A stretch of 64,000 nucleotides of DNA from Umezawaea sp036375055 (GTDB lineage Bacteria; Actinomycetota; Actinomycetes; Mycobacteriales; Pseudonocardiaceae), in the NCBI RefSeq assembly GCF_036375055.1, contig NZ_DASUSQ010000046.1:310001-374000 (forward strand), in the 5' to 3' direction. Position numbers and translations under genes: made by a program. This document shows, piece by piece, positions 1-7,968 of the stretch (positions are counted from its first letter, which is position 1; the number at the start of each line of letters is the position of its first letter). The notes below the pieces were generated by a model, which was given only the letters and a program-made list of their open reading frames with translations, did not search any database and was not told where the DNA came from.

Positions 1-584
1 TTCGGGAACGGTCGAAAGCACGACGCCGGCGGCTGATCCTGCACACGGCCCTGCGCCTGTTCACCGAACACGGGTACGAACGGACGACGATCGCCGACAT
101 CGCCGAGGCGGCCGAGGTCGCGCCGCGGACCGTGACGGGCTACTTCCCGTCGAAGCTCGACTTCATCACCGAGTGGCCCGCGTCCATCGAGCGGCGGGTC
201 ATCGCGCTGCACCAGGAAGATCCCACCGTGGAGTTCATCGATCTGGTGGACAGGTGGTGGCACGACCTGCGCGACAACGTCGACCAGGAGGAAGCCGCAC
301 TCACCCGCGCCATGGCCCTGGCCAACCCCGGCGTGGTCGCCATGGCGGAGGCCGAGGTCTCACGACGAACCCCCGGAACAGGCTTCCCCTTCGACGGGAA
401 CGATCGCGACGACCTGTTCGGAGCCGCGGGTCGAACCGCGATCAGGGGCGTCAACCACGTGTTCCTCCGCGGCGTCGCCGAGGGCCGCATGACCGACGAA
501 CTCCACGACGACCTGCTGCGCCTGATCCGCGCCATCGCCGACAGCACCAACGTCGGCCACGGCTCGCTCAAGCTGGACCCCTAG
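1..584 (+). CDS. TetR/AcrR family regulator, 5' end outside window
   Basis: The frame is open from base 3 with no start codon inside the window, so the N-terminus is missing. The first ~55 visible residues form a TetR helix-turn-helix: a basic stretch (RERSKARRRR), then LFTEHGYERTTIADIAEAAE and VAPRTVTGYFPSKLDF, where the recognition helix meets the usual YFxSK motif. The remaining ~135 residues are a helical ligand-binding domain of the typical divergent type. It should be a DNA-binding repressor responding to a small molecule; neither ligand nor target can be read here. It faces the VOC gene tail to tail, with a hairpin between them. Family is secure; function unknown. Confidence 0.85.
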   Translation, partial: RERSKARRRRLILHTALRLFTEHGYERTTIADIAEAAEVAPRTVTGYFPSKLDFITEWPASIERRVIALHQEDPTVEFIDLVDRWWHDLRDNVDQEEAALTRAMALANPGVVAMAEAEVSRRTPGTGFPFDGNDRDDLFGAAGRTAIRGVNHVFLRGVAEGRMTDELHDDLLRLIRAIADSTNVGHGSLKLDP

Positions 585-680
585 CCGGAGCGTCGCGCCC
601 CCAGTTCCCGGTCGCGGCCGAGTTCGCGCGACAGGGGTTCCCCCCGCTCCGAGACCAGGCCGGCGGACCGGGACCCGCCG

Positions 681-728
681 CACCGCGAGGGCCGCCGCGG
701 TCGATCTTCGCAGCCGGCCCTCGCGGTG
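681..728. terminator. Hairpin between convergent genes
   Basis: A 13-bp perfect inverted repeat (CACCGCGAGGGCC at 681-693, GGCCCTCGCGGTG at 716-728) lies in the 313-bp gap between the TetR gene ending at 584 and the VOC gene ending at 898. Position suggests a bidirectional terminator. There is no U-tract, as is common in actinomycetes. Nothing else is recognisable in this gap. Confidence 0.5.
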
Positions 729-897
729 AGGTCTCAACGGGGTTCGGCGGGCGGTCGGCCGGAACGGGCCGGCACGGTCTCGCACCAGCAGGCCGTCCTC
801 GGTCCGCGCACCGCCACCGCTCACTACGGCGGCTCCATCACGGCCTCACCCCCACCGTGCTGGACGACCCACGACCCCGAGGTGGTCCGCGGCGCCC

Positions 898-1494
898 TCA
901 AGCGCCAGGGCGAGACCCGGACCCGGTGATCCGCTCGACCAACTCGTCGCGGTAGGCCTGGGCGTCCCGCAATTCCGGTTCGGAGCCGTCGGTCCGCGCG
1001 AGCGCGCCTTCGAGGATCCTCAACGCCTGCCGCTCGTCGCCCTTCGCGTCCGCCAGCCGTGCCGCGTTCTCCACGGCTTTCGCGAGCTTGGTGCGCGCCT
1101 CGGGTTCCTGGGCGGCCTTGTGGATCCGGATCCAGTTGCCGCCCGGATCGACGACGGTGAACCCGGTGTACCGGTCGTTGCGCAGCCGGGGCCTGGTCAT
1201 GCGCGGGATGCCGGAGATGAGCAGTTTTCCGTGCACGGACCGCATCCCCGCCGCGAAGGCCTCGAACAGCTCGCCGGTGTCCTCCACGATGACCAGGCAC
1301 GTGCTGTACGACTGCGCCGGGTCGTAGTCGTCCATCCCGAAGAAGTGCAGGTTGATGTCCTCCCGTCGCACGGCGACGTGCGGGTTCGGCCGCGTCTGCC
1401 GATAGGTGACCTCGAAGCCGAGCATCTCGTAGAAGGACGTGATCTCGTCGATGGACGGACAGGGCAGGAGCGGGATCGTCAGTTCGTTCGCCAC
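898..1494 (-). CDS. VOC (glyoxalase/bleomycin-resistance) family protein
   Basis: 198 residues starting with GTG. Residues ~1-120 look like one VOC module: an N-terminal strand (LTIPLLPCPS), a helix IDEITSFYEMLGFEV, strands containing INLHFFGMDDYDP, and the late strand GFTVVDPGGNWIRIH typical of these domains. Residues ~125-198 are a charged helical extension (AVENAARLADAKGDERQALRILEGAL) resembling a TPR-like hairpin, which is not part of the core fold. Such proteins are metal-dependent lyases/dioxygenases or ligand-sequestering resistance proteins. With one module per chain, an active site would need a dimer. Substrate cannot be assigned. Confidence 0.75.
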   Translation of the reverse strand: MANELTIPLLPCPSIDEITSFYEMLGFEVTYRQTRPNPHVAVRREDINLHFFGMDDYDPAQSYSTCLVIVEDTGELFEAFAAGMRSVHGKLLISGIPRMTRPRLRNDRYTGFTVVDPGGNWIRIHKAAQEPEARTKLAKAVENAARLADAKGDERQALRILEGALARTDGSEPELRDAQAYRDELVERITGSGSRPGA

Positions 1495-1957
1495 CGCTCG
1501 AAACTAAGTCCGGCCCCGCCGAAACGACACGGAGGTATTTGCTCAAGCGAACAGCAGGACGACTCCCCGGCGACGACACCCCAGGGCCGCGTCCGCTTTT
1601 TCGCAGCGGACTCGACCAGCCCCAGCCCGTCGGGCCGCGCCGCTACACGGCTTGGGCGGTGGAGAGCGGTGCGCCACCGAGGATCCTGTCGCGCAGCTCC
1701 GCGGGCGTCAGGGCGGCGTCGGCGAGCGGCCCCGAGAACGCGGTGGCCGCCGCTACCGCGAAGAAGGTGGCTCGACGGCGGCGAGCACCACCTCGCGCAC
1801 GAGGAAGTGGATTGCCGAAGGGTGAGCTGGTCGGGACTTTCGGCGCACCGCATCGTCCGATGCTCGCCGCGGGGGAACCGGTAGCCGCGGGCCAACGACC
1901 CATCTCCGTGGCGAGAAGCGCCAGAACCGGGTGGAGTCGCGACCTCGTCGCACCCCG
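1495..1957. other. Non-coding or decayed stretch
   Basis: 463 bases between two minus-strand genes. A minus-strand frame around 1643-1800 reads FSGPLADAALTPAELRDRIL and looks protein-like, and a neighbouring minus frame reads HPSAIHFLVREVVLAAVEPP. They are out of frame with each other and match no family I recognise. I treat this as probable gene debris rather than a gene. Confidence 0.3.
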
Positions 1958-2527
1958 TCACAGCGGACGGCGCAACCCGTCCAGCACGAGGGTGATCACA
2001 CCGTCGGCCTCGACCCGCCACCCAGGGCGGTCGTGGGCCGCACTGATGCCGTGCAGCGCCATCATCACGGCACCGGCGTCCACGTCGTCGCGCACGGTGC
2101 CCTCCCGCACGGCGGCGGCCACCAGGTCGGTGACGGCCCGCTCCAGCTCCCGACTGCCTTCGGCGAGGGCGTCCGAGCGGGTGGCCATGAGCGTGGACAG
2201 CGTCCGGGCCAGGCCTACGTGGGCGGCTATGTGGTCGACCATGCCGCGCAGGAAGGCCGCCAAGGCCTCCGCCGCGGGCAGCACGGCCCGCAACTGGCGG
2301 AGACGGTCGCACAGCGCGGCGATCTCGCCGTGGTAGACCGCCTCGGCCAGCGCCTCCCGCGTGGGGAAGTGGCGGTACAGCGTGCCCGTGCCCACGCCGG
2401 CCAGACGGGCGAAGTCGTCGAAGCGCAGGTCGAAGAAGCCACCGGCGTCGAAGACCTCACGGGCCGTGGCGAGCAGGGCGTCGCGCTTGCGCTGGGCATC
2501 GGCCCGGAGCGGCTTGTCGACGGTCAT
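1958..2527 (-). CDS. TetR/AcrR family repressor
   Basis: 189 residues. The HTH occupies residues ~12-60 (REVFDAGGFFDLRFDDFARL, then GVGTGTLYRHFPTREALAEA). The C-terminal domain fits the helical type found next to SDR or P450 genes. The ATG at 2527 has a GAGGTAG ribosome site close upstream. It is divergent from the P450 remnant at 2599, and two copies of an inverted-repeat operator lie in the 71-bp space between them, so it very probably represses itself and the P450 cassette. The cassette is now broken, leaving an orphan regulator. Confidence 0.88.
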   Translation of the reverse strand: MTVDKPLRADAQRKRDALLATAREVFDAGGFFDLRFDDFARLAGVGTGTLYRHFPTREALAEAVYHGEIAALCDRLRQLRAVLPAAEALAAFLRGMVDHIAAHVGLARTLSTLMATRSDALAEGSRELERAVTDLVAAAVREGTVRDDVDAGAVMMALHGISAAHDRPGWRVEADGVITLVLDGLRRPL

Positions 2528-2545
2528 GCGCTACCTCGCGTTGAC

Positions 2546-2596
2546 AAGTGGAGATGGCCTCCATGTTCTCGGTAGAAGTGGAGATGTTCTCCACTT
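2546..2596. promoter_or_regulatory. Two-site TetR-type operator
   Basis: The second site is a perfect palindrome: AAGTGGAGA (2576-2584), spacer TGT, TCTCCACTT (2588-2596). The first (2546-2566) repeats the left arm AAGTGGAGA exactly and has an imperfect right arm CTCCA, 30 bp upstream of the second. A TTGACA hexamer overlaps the first site at 2541-2546. Location in the divergent TetR/P450 spacer and the TetR-like arm length suggest autoregulation. Confidence 0.7.
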
Positions 2597-2598
2597 AG

Positions 2599-3279
2599 AT
2601 GGTACCCCACGAGCGCACGAGGAACGGTGGGCGTCCATGGGCCATCCAGGGCTACATGGCCGACCTCATCGCGGAGAAGGAGGAGAACCCGCCGGACGAC
2701 CTGCTCGGGCGGCAGATCGTCGAGCTGCGCGCGAACGGCACCTACCGGAGGTCGGCACTGGTCAACACGGGCTTGCTGCTGCTCGTCGCAGGCCACGAGA
2801 CGACGGCGAACATGATCTCGCTGTCGACCGTGGCGTTCCTGCGCAACCCGGAGCAGCTCGCGATGATCAAGGCCGACCCGGCCAAGACGCTCAACGCGGT
2901 CGAGGAGATGCTGCGGTACTTCACGATCATCGACGTGGGGACGGCCCGGCTGTGCGTCGAGGACGTCGAGGTCGGCGGGCAGCTGATCCGCGCGGGCGAA
3001 GGCGTGCTGGCGCTGGGTCATTCGGCCAACCGGGACCCGCGGGCGTTCGAGGACCCGGACGACCTCGACATCGAGCGCGTCGCCCGCCACCACGTCGCGT
3101 TCGGTTTCGGGCCGCACCAGTGCCTGGGCCAGAACCTGGCCCGGATGGAGCTCCAGATCGTGTTCGGCACGCTGTTCCGACGCGTCCCCGGCCTGGAGCT
3201 GGCGGTGGACGTCGACGAGCTGCCGTTCAAGGACGACGCGAACGTCTACGGCCTCTACCAGCTCCCGGTGACCTGGTAG
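2599..3279 (+). pseudogene. Cytochrome P450, N-terminal half missing
   Basis: The frame encodes only the C-terminal ~220 of the usual ~400 residues. It contains the I-helix motif AGHETTAN, the K-helix region EEMLRYFT (E..R), and the haem loop FGFGPHQCLGQNLAR with the cysteine ligand. The part before the I helix begins at roughly residue 170 of a normal bacterial P450 (QGYMADLIAEKEENPPDDLL), preceded by unrelated sequence from 2599. The style resembles CYP105-type actinomycete P450s. Without the substrate-binding N-terminal half it should be inactive. A broken ferredoxin follows, so this was a P450/ferredoxin operon under the adjacent TetR. Confidence 0.85.
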
Positions 3280-3316
3280 AGGACGAACCGCCGTCCCACC
3301 TCAGCAGGAGCGGCCC

Positions 3317-3403
3317 ATGAAGATCACCGTGAACGGCGGCGAGTGCGTCGGTGCCGGACAGTGCGTGCTCACCGGGCCCGCGACGACTCACCCTGGCGCG
3401 TGA
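3317..3403 (+). pseudogene. 3Fe-4S ferredoxin, only the first ~20 residues left
   Basis: An ATG with a correctly spaced GGAG (AGGAGCGGCCC) opens a 28-codon frame reading MKITVNGGECVGAGQC, the start of the small 3Fe-4S ferredoxins that accompany CYP105-type P450s (first cluster cysteines in CxGxGxC context). After about residue 21 the match is lost and a stop follows at 3401-3403. Family members are ~65 residues, so this is a 3'-deleted remnant, consistent with decay of the P450 upstream. Confidence 0.75.
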
Positions 3404-3438
3404 CACCAAGCAGGAACTCACCACCGCCAGCGACGCGG

Positions 3439-3798
3439 TCACGCCACGTCCGACCGGACCGCCTCCTCCACCGCACCCACCACGGTGAAAACGCGGTCCA
3501 GGTCGGTGAGCTTGATGGGCCTCAGCACGCGCCGGTCGGAGGCGACGACCACCAAGGACACCCGGTGCTCCTGGCAGCGTTGACGGGCGGTCAACAGCGA
3601 GGAGATGCCCATCGAGTCGAAGAACGTCACGTCGGTCAGATCGGCCACCACGATCTCCGGCGCGGTCACGGTCGCCGCGGCCTCGGCGAGGGCTGTGTCC
3701 ATCAGGTCGACGGTGTCCAGGTCGACTTCACCCACGATGTGCACGACCAGCGCGTTGTCGAGTTTTTCACTGCTCACCGTCAGTGCCTCGTCGTCCAT
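3439..3798 (-). CDS. STAS-domain anti-sigma factor antagonist
   Basis: 119 residues matching a whole STAS domain of the SpoIIAA/RsbV type. It begins with a strand containing LVVHIVGEVDLDTV; the phosphorylation loop is VTFFDSMGISSLL, with Ser62 in the conserved DSxG context. Such proteins bind an anti-sigma kinase and free the sigma factor when dephosphorylated. No kinase or sigma gene lies nearby, so it acts in trans with partners elsewhere. The C-terminus (VVGAVEEAVRSDVA) is nearly duplicated in the fragment at 7969-8040. A strong hairpin sits in its 5' leader. Confidence 0.9.
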   Translation of the reverse strand: MDDEALTVSSEKLDNALVVHIVGEVDLDTVDLMDTALAEAAATVTAPEIVVADLTDVTFFDSMGISSLLTARQRCQEHRVSLVVVASDRRVLRPIKLTDLDRVFTVVGAVEEAVRSDVA

Positions 3799-3826
3799 CC
3801 CGCGGTCCTCCGATGCCTGGGTTTGG

Positions 3827-3853
3827 TCGCACCCGCGCAGGTCGCGGGTGCGA
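3827..3853. promoter_or_regulatory. Leader hairpin upstream of STAS gene
   Basis: TCGCACCCGCG (3827-3837), loop CAGGT, CGCGGGTGCGA (3843-3853): an 11-bp perfect stem starting 28 bases upstream of the STAS start codon. It could be an attenuator, an RNA stabiliser or a terminator of upstream transcription. The sequence alone does not decide. Confidence 0.4.
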
Positions 3854-4008
3854 GCAAATCAGGTGGCTGGCTGTGGTAGCCGCCCGATCCGGAAGTGCAC
3901 ACAACGTCGCTCCGACCGTACTCGGTGACCCTCGACCACGCAGCCCCGGTCGGGTCGTTCGTTCATTCGCCCTCGGATTCACCTCCCCCACGCCGAAGGA
4001 GAAACACG

Positions 4009-4077
4009 GTGAGTGACCGCCAGCGCCGCGAGACGATCCGTCAGGCCCCGACAAGGCCCGATCGTGGCGTGATGTGA
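4009..4077 (+). CDS. Possible 22-residue peptide ORF
   Basis: A GTG start at 4009 is preceded by GAAGGAGA at a good distance and gives VSDRQRRETIRQ followed by ~10 more residues to a stop at 4075-4077. It lies 110 bases before the deaminase-like gene. Only the ribosome site supports it; it may be a leader peptide or chance. The rest of the 390-base gap (3799-4189) shows only the STAS leader hairpin and no clear promoter. Confidence 0.3.
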   Translation: MSDRQRRETIRQAPTRPDRGVM

Positions 4078-4189
4078 CGCGGTACCCGGCGCAGGGGCGC
4101 GCCGGCACCCACCGAAGGTCTGTAACAGGTCCCCCACCGCGGCCGACAACGATCATGCCGCACTCCCCCTCCTGACATGAGGTTCCTCC

Positions 4190-5803
4190 ATGACCACACC
4201 TGGCCGGCAGGCGCCGAAGCGGCCCGCACCCGTCAACGGCGACGAGCCGACCGCGAAGCGGGCCAAGCTCGATCCCACCGCAACGCAGGCCGACGTGGTC
4301 ATGATCCCGGAAGAGATGCCTGACGGCGGCTTCCCGGTTCTCGACGGCCTCCCGGAGCCGGTGCGCACCAGGGTCGAGGGATATGCGAAGCGCCTCCTCG
4401 GCCACCTGCACACCCGGCCGGAACTGGTCGACGAGCTCCACCACCGCTACGCCGCCGCAGCCGCGGAAGAAGCGGGCGACAAAGAGCTCGGCGAGCAGGT
4501 CGACACGTCCGGTTCCCTGACCACGACCAAGGCCGTCGAGAAGAAGGTCGCCGACAAGGTCGAGCAGGAGGCCGGGGCGAAAGCGCTGTCGCACACCGCC
4601 AAGGGGAAGTGGCTGGACAACGGCGTCGCCTCCGGTGCGGTCCCGAAGAACAACATCCGGGACCGCCAGCTGGCGAACCAGATCTCGGCCGTCGTGCTCC
4701 AGACCGACGGCAAGGGTTCGTCGGAGATCGAGGTGATGCTCATCAACGGACGGATGCTGATCAGCGCCAACGAGAAGGCGGTGGTGGCGAACCTGCACGG
4801 CAAGCGGCTCGGCGACATGATCGACGGGCTCAACCACGCCCAGCTCAAGCCCCACGTCAAGTCCAAGGCGCGCAAACTCGCGGACCTCTACGACGTGCTG
4901 CACGGCCGGAACTGCCCGAACGGCGAGAAACGCCTGGCCCAGATCGCGGTGGACTGCCTGATCTGGCCGAAGCAGCAAGAACCGGTCAAAGCCGCGTTGG
5001 CGACGTTGCTCGCGGACGCGCCCATCGTCAACGGCGGCCCCCCGGCGAACGCGGCGGCCGCCCTGGTGGCCACGCGCCACGCAGGGCACGTGATCGCGGT
5101 CGACGGTGAGGACGCCGCAACGAAGAAGCAGGTCTCCCAGAAGGGCCCGGACGGCAAGGTCGCCAAGGACTCGATGGGCAAGACGGTCATGGTCACCGTC
5201 GCCGCACGGACCCCGAAGTCGCACGCGGAACAGAACTTGGTGCTGACCCAGGTGCTCGCCGAGCACACCGGCCCGTCGGCGGTGGCGGGCGGGAAACGGC
5301 CCTGCACGGTCTGCTACCTGTCGTTGAGCCTCGTGCGCAACCAGGGTTTCGCCGACCTGCGGTTCAGCAACCGCTCCGGTGGCTTCTGGAAGACCACGAC
5401 GGTCGGCGCCCTGACCACGATCGCCAAGGCGCTCCGCATGGACAAGGACGCGATGGTCATGGCGTTGGACCAGATCCCGTTCAGCACCCACTACGTGACC
5501 GACCTCGACCGCCTCGCGGCCAGGAGCACGCCGGTGGCCCGGCTGCGGGACGCCCTCTCCCTCTACAACACGAAGACGGTGTCGCCGTCGCAGAGCCAGG
5601 TGGACGAGGACTTCATCGTCGACGAGTCCGAGCACTCCGAGTCCGAGCACGCCGAGTCCGCGAGCGAGGACGAGGACTGGTTCGGCGAACACAGCGAATC
5701 GGACGAGGCCGTGGAGGCAACCGACGGAGCCGAAGGAGAGCCCGAGGACGAACTCGACGACGAGGAACTCGACGACGTGATCGACCTCGAAAAGGTGGAG
5801 TAG
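4190..5803 (+). CDS. Large deaminase-like protein with basic NLS-like N-terminus and acidic tail
   Basis: 537 residues, no signal peptide or membrane segment. Residues 344-347 (SHAE) and 371-375 (PCTVC) form the zinc signature HxE...PCxxC of the cytidine-deaminase-like fold, about 25 residues apart as in toxin-type and nucleic-acid deaminases: His345, Cys372 and Cys375 as zinc ligands, Glu347 as proton shuttle. Residues 9-28 are basic and end PTAKRAKLD, strikingly like the c-Myc nuclear localisation signal PAAKRVKLD. Residues ~80-330 are an unrecognised, mainly helical region. Residues ~471-537 are extremely acidic, with repeated SEH units and long D/E runs. The gene stands alone: no immunity gene is obvious, and a terminator follows. 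Zinc deaminase chemistry is well supported by motif; substrate (free base, nucleotide, DNA, RNA) is unknown, and export is not shown by any signal. Confidence 0.7.
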   Translation: MTTPGRQAPKRPAPVNGDEPTAKRAKLDPTATQADVVMIPEEMPDGGFPVLDGLPEPVRTRVEGYAKRLLGHLHTRPELVDELHHRYAAAAAEEAGDKELGEQVDTSGSLTTTKAVEKKVADKVEQEAGAKALSHTAKGKWLDNGVASGAVPKNNIRDRQLANQISAVVLQTDGKGSSEIEVMLINGRMLISANEKAVVANLHGKRLGDMIDGLNHAQLKPHVKSKARKLADLYDVLHGRNCPNGEKRLAQIAVDCLIWPKQQEPVKAALATLLADAPIVNGGPPANAAAALVATRHAGHVIAVDGEDAATKKQVSQKGPDGKVAKDSMGKTVMVTVAARTPKSHAEQNLVLTQVLAEHTGPSAVAGGKRPCTVCYLSLSLVRNQGFADLRFSNRSGGFWKTTTVGALTTIAKALRMDKDAMVMALDQIPFSTHYVTDLDRLAARSTPVARLRDALSLYNTKTVSPSQSQVDEDFIVDESEHSESEHAESASEDEDWFGEHSESDEAVEATDGAEGEPEDELDDEELDDVIDLEKVE

Positions 5804-6035
5804 GGCTCCGGACCCGGTGCGCGTCCGCGGTCGCCTGGCTTCAGGATGGTCTGGTCCACGATCCGCACGGCGAACTCGCGGGGCACGTCGTGTTCCTCGG
5901 AGGCGGCCCTCGGGGCCACGAGCTCGATGTTGTTTCTCCCTGAAGGTCGGAAGCCGACCGCGCTGGAGAGGGCGCTCGGTCGGCGAGGTGTCCACGTCAT
6001 CGAACCACCTGACCTACGAGCCGACCGACGTCGAA

Positions 6036-6070
6036 ACGGGCCCACCGCGGGAATTCCGCGGTGGGCCCGT
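6036..6070. terminator. Strong bidirectional terminator
   Basis: ACGGGCCCACCGCGG (6036-6050) and CCGCGGTGGGCCCGT (6056-6070) form a perfect 15-bp stem with a 5-base loop, between the convergent deaminase-like gene (ends 5803) and the secreted-protein gene (ends 6083). The stretch 5804-6035 upstream holds an unassigned minus-strand frame (around 5815-5955) reading NNIELVAPRAASEEHDVPRE, which looks protein-like but has no start, and which I could not identify. Confidence 0.85.
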
Positions 6071-6082
6071 CGTTCACGGTGT

Positions 6083-6448
6083 TCAACAAACGTGGTCGTA
6101 CCACGCGTTGTGAACGTCACCGGCCCCGCCGATGTCGTACGTCCCGTACGTCGGGATCTTCTTCCACCCGTCCGGCCCACCACTACCGGCCGGGTAGTGG
6201 TCGACCCAGATGAAGATGCAGGTGGTGTCGCAGTGCGAGTACCACGCCGTCCAGACATCCTTGTAGAAACCGCACACCAGGACATCCTGGTCGTCGGTCG
6301 CGGCCTGGACGGGCTGTTGGACCGAGATCTCCTGCGACACCTGCTGGACGGGGACCTCCTGATCAGCCGCCTGACCAGGGGCCACGGTGTAGAAGACCGC
6401 CAGCAACATTCCCGCGATCACGACACCGACACGTTGGAGTTGGCGCAT
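6083..6448 (-). CDS. Small secreted Cys-rich protein, DUF6355-like
   Basis: I choose the ATG at 6448 because it begins a clean signal peptide (MRQLQRVGVVIAGMLLAVFY, cleavage near APGQAADQ) and an AGGAAGG lies 13 bases upstream; an earlier ATG at 6562 would hide the signal. The mature ~90 residues begin with a Gln/Val-rich linker, then a compact domain with four cysteines (VCGFYKD..SHC.TTC...YDHVC) and many aromatic residues. The CGFY...WYxHC pattern resembles the secreted DUF6355 family seen near actinomycete natural-product loci; that match is from memory. Two disulfides are likely. No function is known. Confidence 0.65.
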   Translation of the reverse strand: MRQLQRVGVVIAGMLLAVFYTVAPGQAADQEVPVQQVSQEISVQQPVQAATDDQDVLVCGFYKDVWTAWYSHCDTTCIFIWVDHYPAGSGGPDGWKKIPTYGTYDIGGAGDVHNAWYDHVC

Positions 6449-7036
6449 CTGGGGACACCCACCTTCCTGAAATCGAGTCCCGATCAGGAACTCGTCGATT
6501 GACCGCCCCAGTTCTACGCGACCGGCATTCTTTACGGTCGACCCGCGGACATGAACAACCAATCCGCGAGATCACTGCCTGGTGACCTGCCTGGATGAAT
6601 GCCCACTGCTACCACCGATGCAGACCCACCAAGTCGGCGACCAGCTACCACCCTCGAACCAGCAACACCTCGCCCTCAGTGCACGACCCCGACATTCGCA
6701 GCGCTTCTAGAGGTTCCCGTGCGACGGCTGTTGGTGAATCCTGAATTCGGGAACACCGGCGAGTTGAACTCGGAACATGATGTGGCTCCGGCGGAGATCA
6801 CCTCCATCTGCTCCAGACCACTTCCACCACCCGGTCGCCGCCGTTCTCGAACTCCTCAGGAAATCCCACGCAGAGACGGTTCTCGACAACCACGCCACCA
6901 CGACAAAACAAACACCGCCCCACGTGCCGAACCCCCCTCCGCGGCCAAGGAAAAACCGCACCACAGCAACTGAGGACCGTGCGACCCACCTGGCCATCCG
7001 TCGATGCGGGGGAACACGGTCGCTAGGGTTCCGCGG
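6449..7036. other. Intergenic region, no gene seen
   Basis: 588 bases between divergent genes, with visibly lower GC than its neighbours (runs such as GGAAAAACC near 6950). A plus-strand frame at 6599-6973 is Thr/Pro-rich and low in complexity and is not convincing. It must hold the promoters of the secreted protein and the DUF4184 gene, but I could not pick -35/-10 boxes with confidence. Confidence 0.4.
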
Positions 7037-7903
7037 GTGCCGTTCACCCTTGCCCACCCCGCGGCGATCCTCCCCTTCTCCCGTGGTCCGCTGGTTCCGT
7101 CCGCACTGGTGATGGGATCGATGGCGCCGGACCTGACGTACTACGTCCCCCTGCCGTGGCTCGATCCCACCGGCACGCTGCTCACCCGCACCCACCACGC
7201 GTCGTCGGTGTTCTGGCTCGACCCGTTGCTCGCCCTGGTCCTGCTCGTGGTGTTCCACGTGCTGCTCAAACGGCCCGTGGTGGCGCTCCTGCCCCCGGCC
7301 GCCGCGGGGCGCGTGTGGCGGTCCGCGGAGCGGTTCACCTGGCGGCGGGCAACCGCGGCGTGGTGGATCGCCGTTTCACTGGTGATCGGGGCAGCGACTC
7401 ATGTGGCGTGGGACCGCCTGGGCGGCGCGTTCGGTGAGGATCACTCGCCAAAACTGGACCTGGCCGGCGGTGTACTGGGTTTCGCCGCGCTCCTCGTCTG
7501 GACGTGGCGCTGGTGGCGGGCGACGTCGACGCAACCGATCCCGACCGGTCTGCGGCTCCCGGCTCGGCTCCGCACGGTGGTCTGGAGCGCAGTGGTGGCA
7601 GCGCCTCTGGTGCTGGGCACTATCGGCGCGGTGAGCGGGGTCCGGCAACTCATCGCGGCCGATGAGATGGACCACTCCGACCTCCCGCCCGACATCATTC
7701 CGCCGACGTGGACCGGGAAGGACATGGCGGAGCTCGCGGTGAGGCAGTTCGCCGTGAACGGTGTCGCCGCCCTCTGCGTCGTGCTGGCGATCTACGCCGT
7801 TGGCTGGCACCTGAGCCGTCTTGCCACCCGTGGGCGTGGCTCGACCGGACCAGGTCCGGGAGGTGGGGCGCCGCCGCCACGCGACGTCCCGCGATCCTGC
7901 TGA
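7037..7903 (+). CDS. DUF4184 family integral membrane protein
   Basis: The family begins MPFTLAHPAAxLP, so I take the GTG at 7037 (VPFTLAHPAAILPFSRGP) rather than the in-frame ATG at 7004. 288 residues with about six hydrophobic segments (e.g. LVVFHVLLKRPVVALL, WWIAVSLVIGAATHVAWD, SAVVAAPLVLGTIGAV, NGVAALCVVLAIYAVGW). The conserved N-terminal HPA and the MGSMAPD stretch match proteins of the zinc-dependent phospholipase-like/YdjM superfamily. Role unknown. No operon partner. Confidence 0.8.
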   Translation: MPFTLAHPAAILPFSRGPLVPSALVMGSMAPDLTYYVPLPWLDPTGTLLTRTHHASSVFWLDPLLALVLLVVFHVLLKRPVVALLPPAAAGRVWRSAERFTWRRATAAWWIAVSLVIGAATHVAWDRLGGAFGEDHSPKLDLAGGVLGFAALLVWTWRWWRATSTQPIPTGLRLPARLRTVVWSAVVAAPLVLGTIGAVSGVRQLIAADEMDHSDLPPDIIPPTWTGKDMAELAVRQFAVNGVAALCVVLAIYAVGWHLSRLATRGRGSTGPGPGGGAPPPRDVPRSC

Positions 7904-7968
7904 CGATGACCTCGCAACCCGGTCAGGCAGGGAGCCGCCTCATCCTGCGCAGCCGTTGGCTTCGCCGT

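Noticed and set aside
3767..5995. A 742-codon minus-strand frame over the deaminase-like gene.
   Set aside because: Composition is the Arg/His/Val-rich pattern of an antisense shadow. The plus strand has motifs and codon bias of a real gene.
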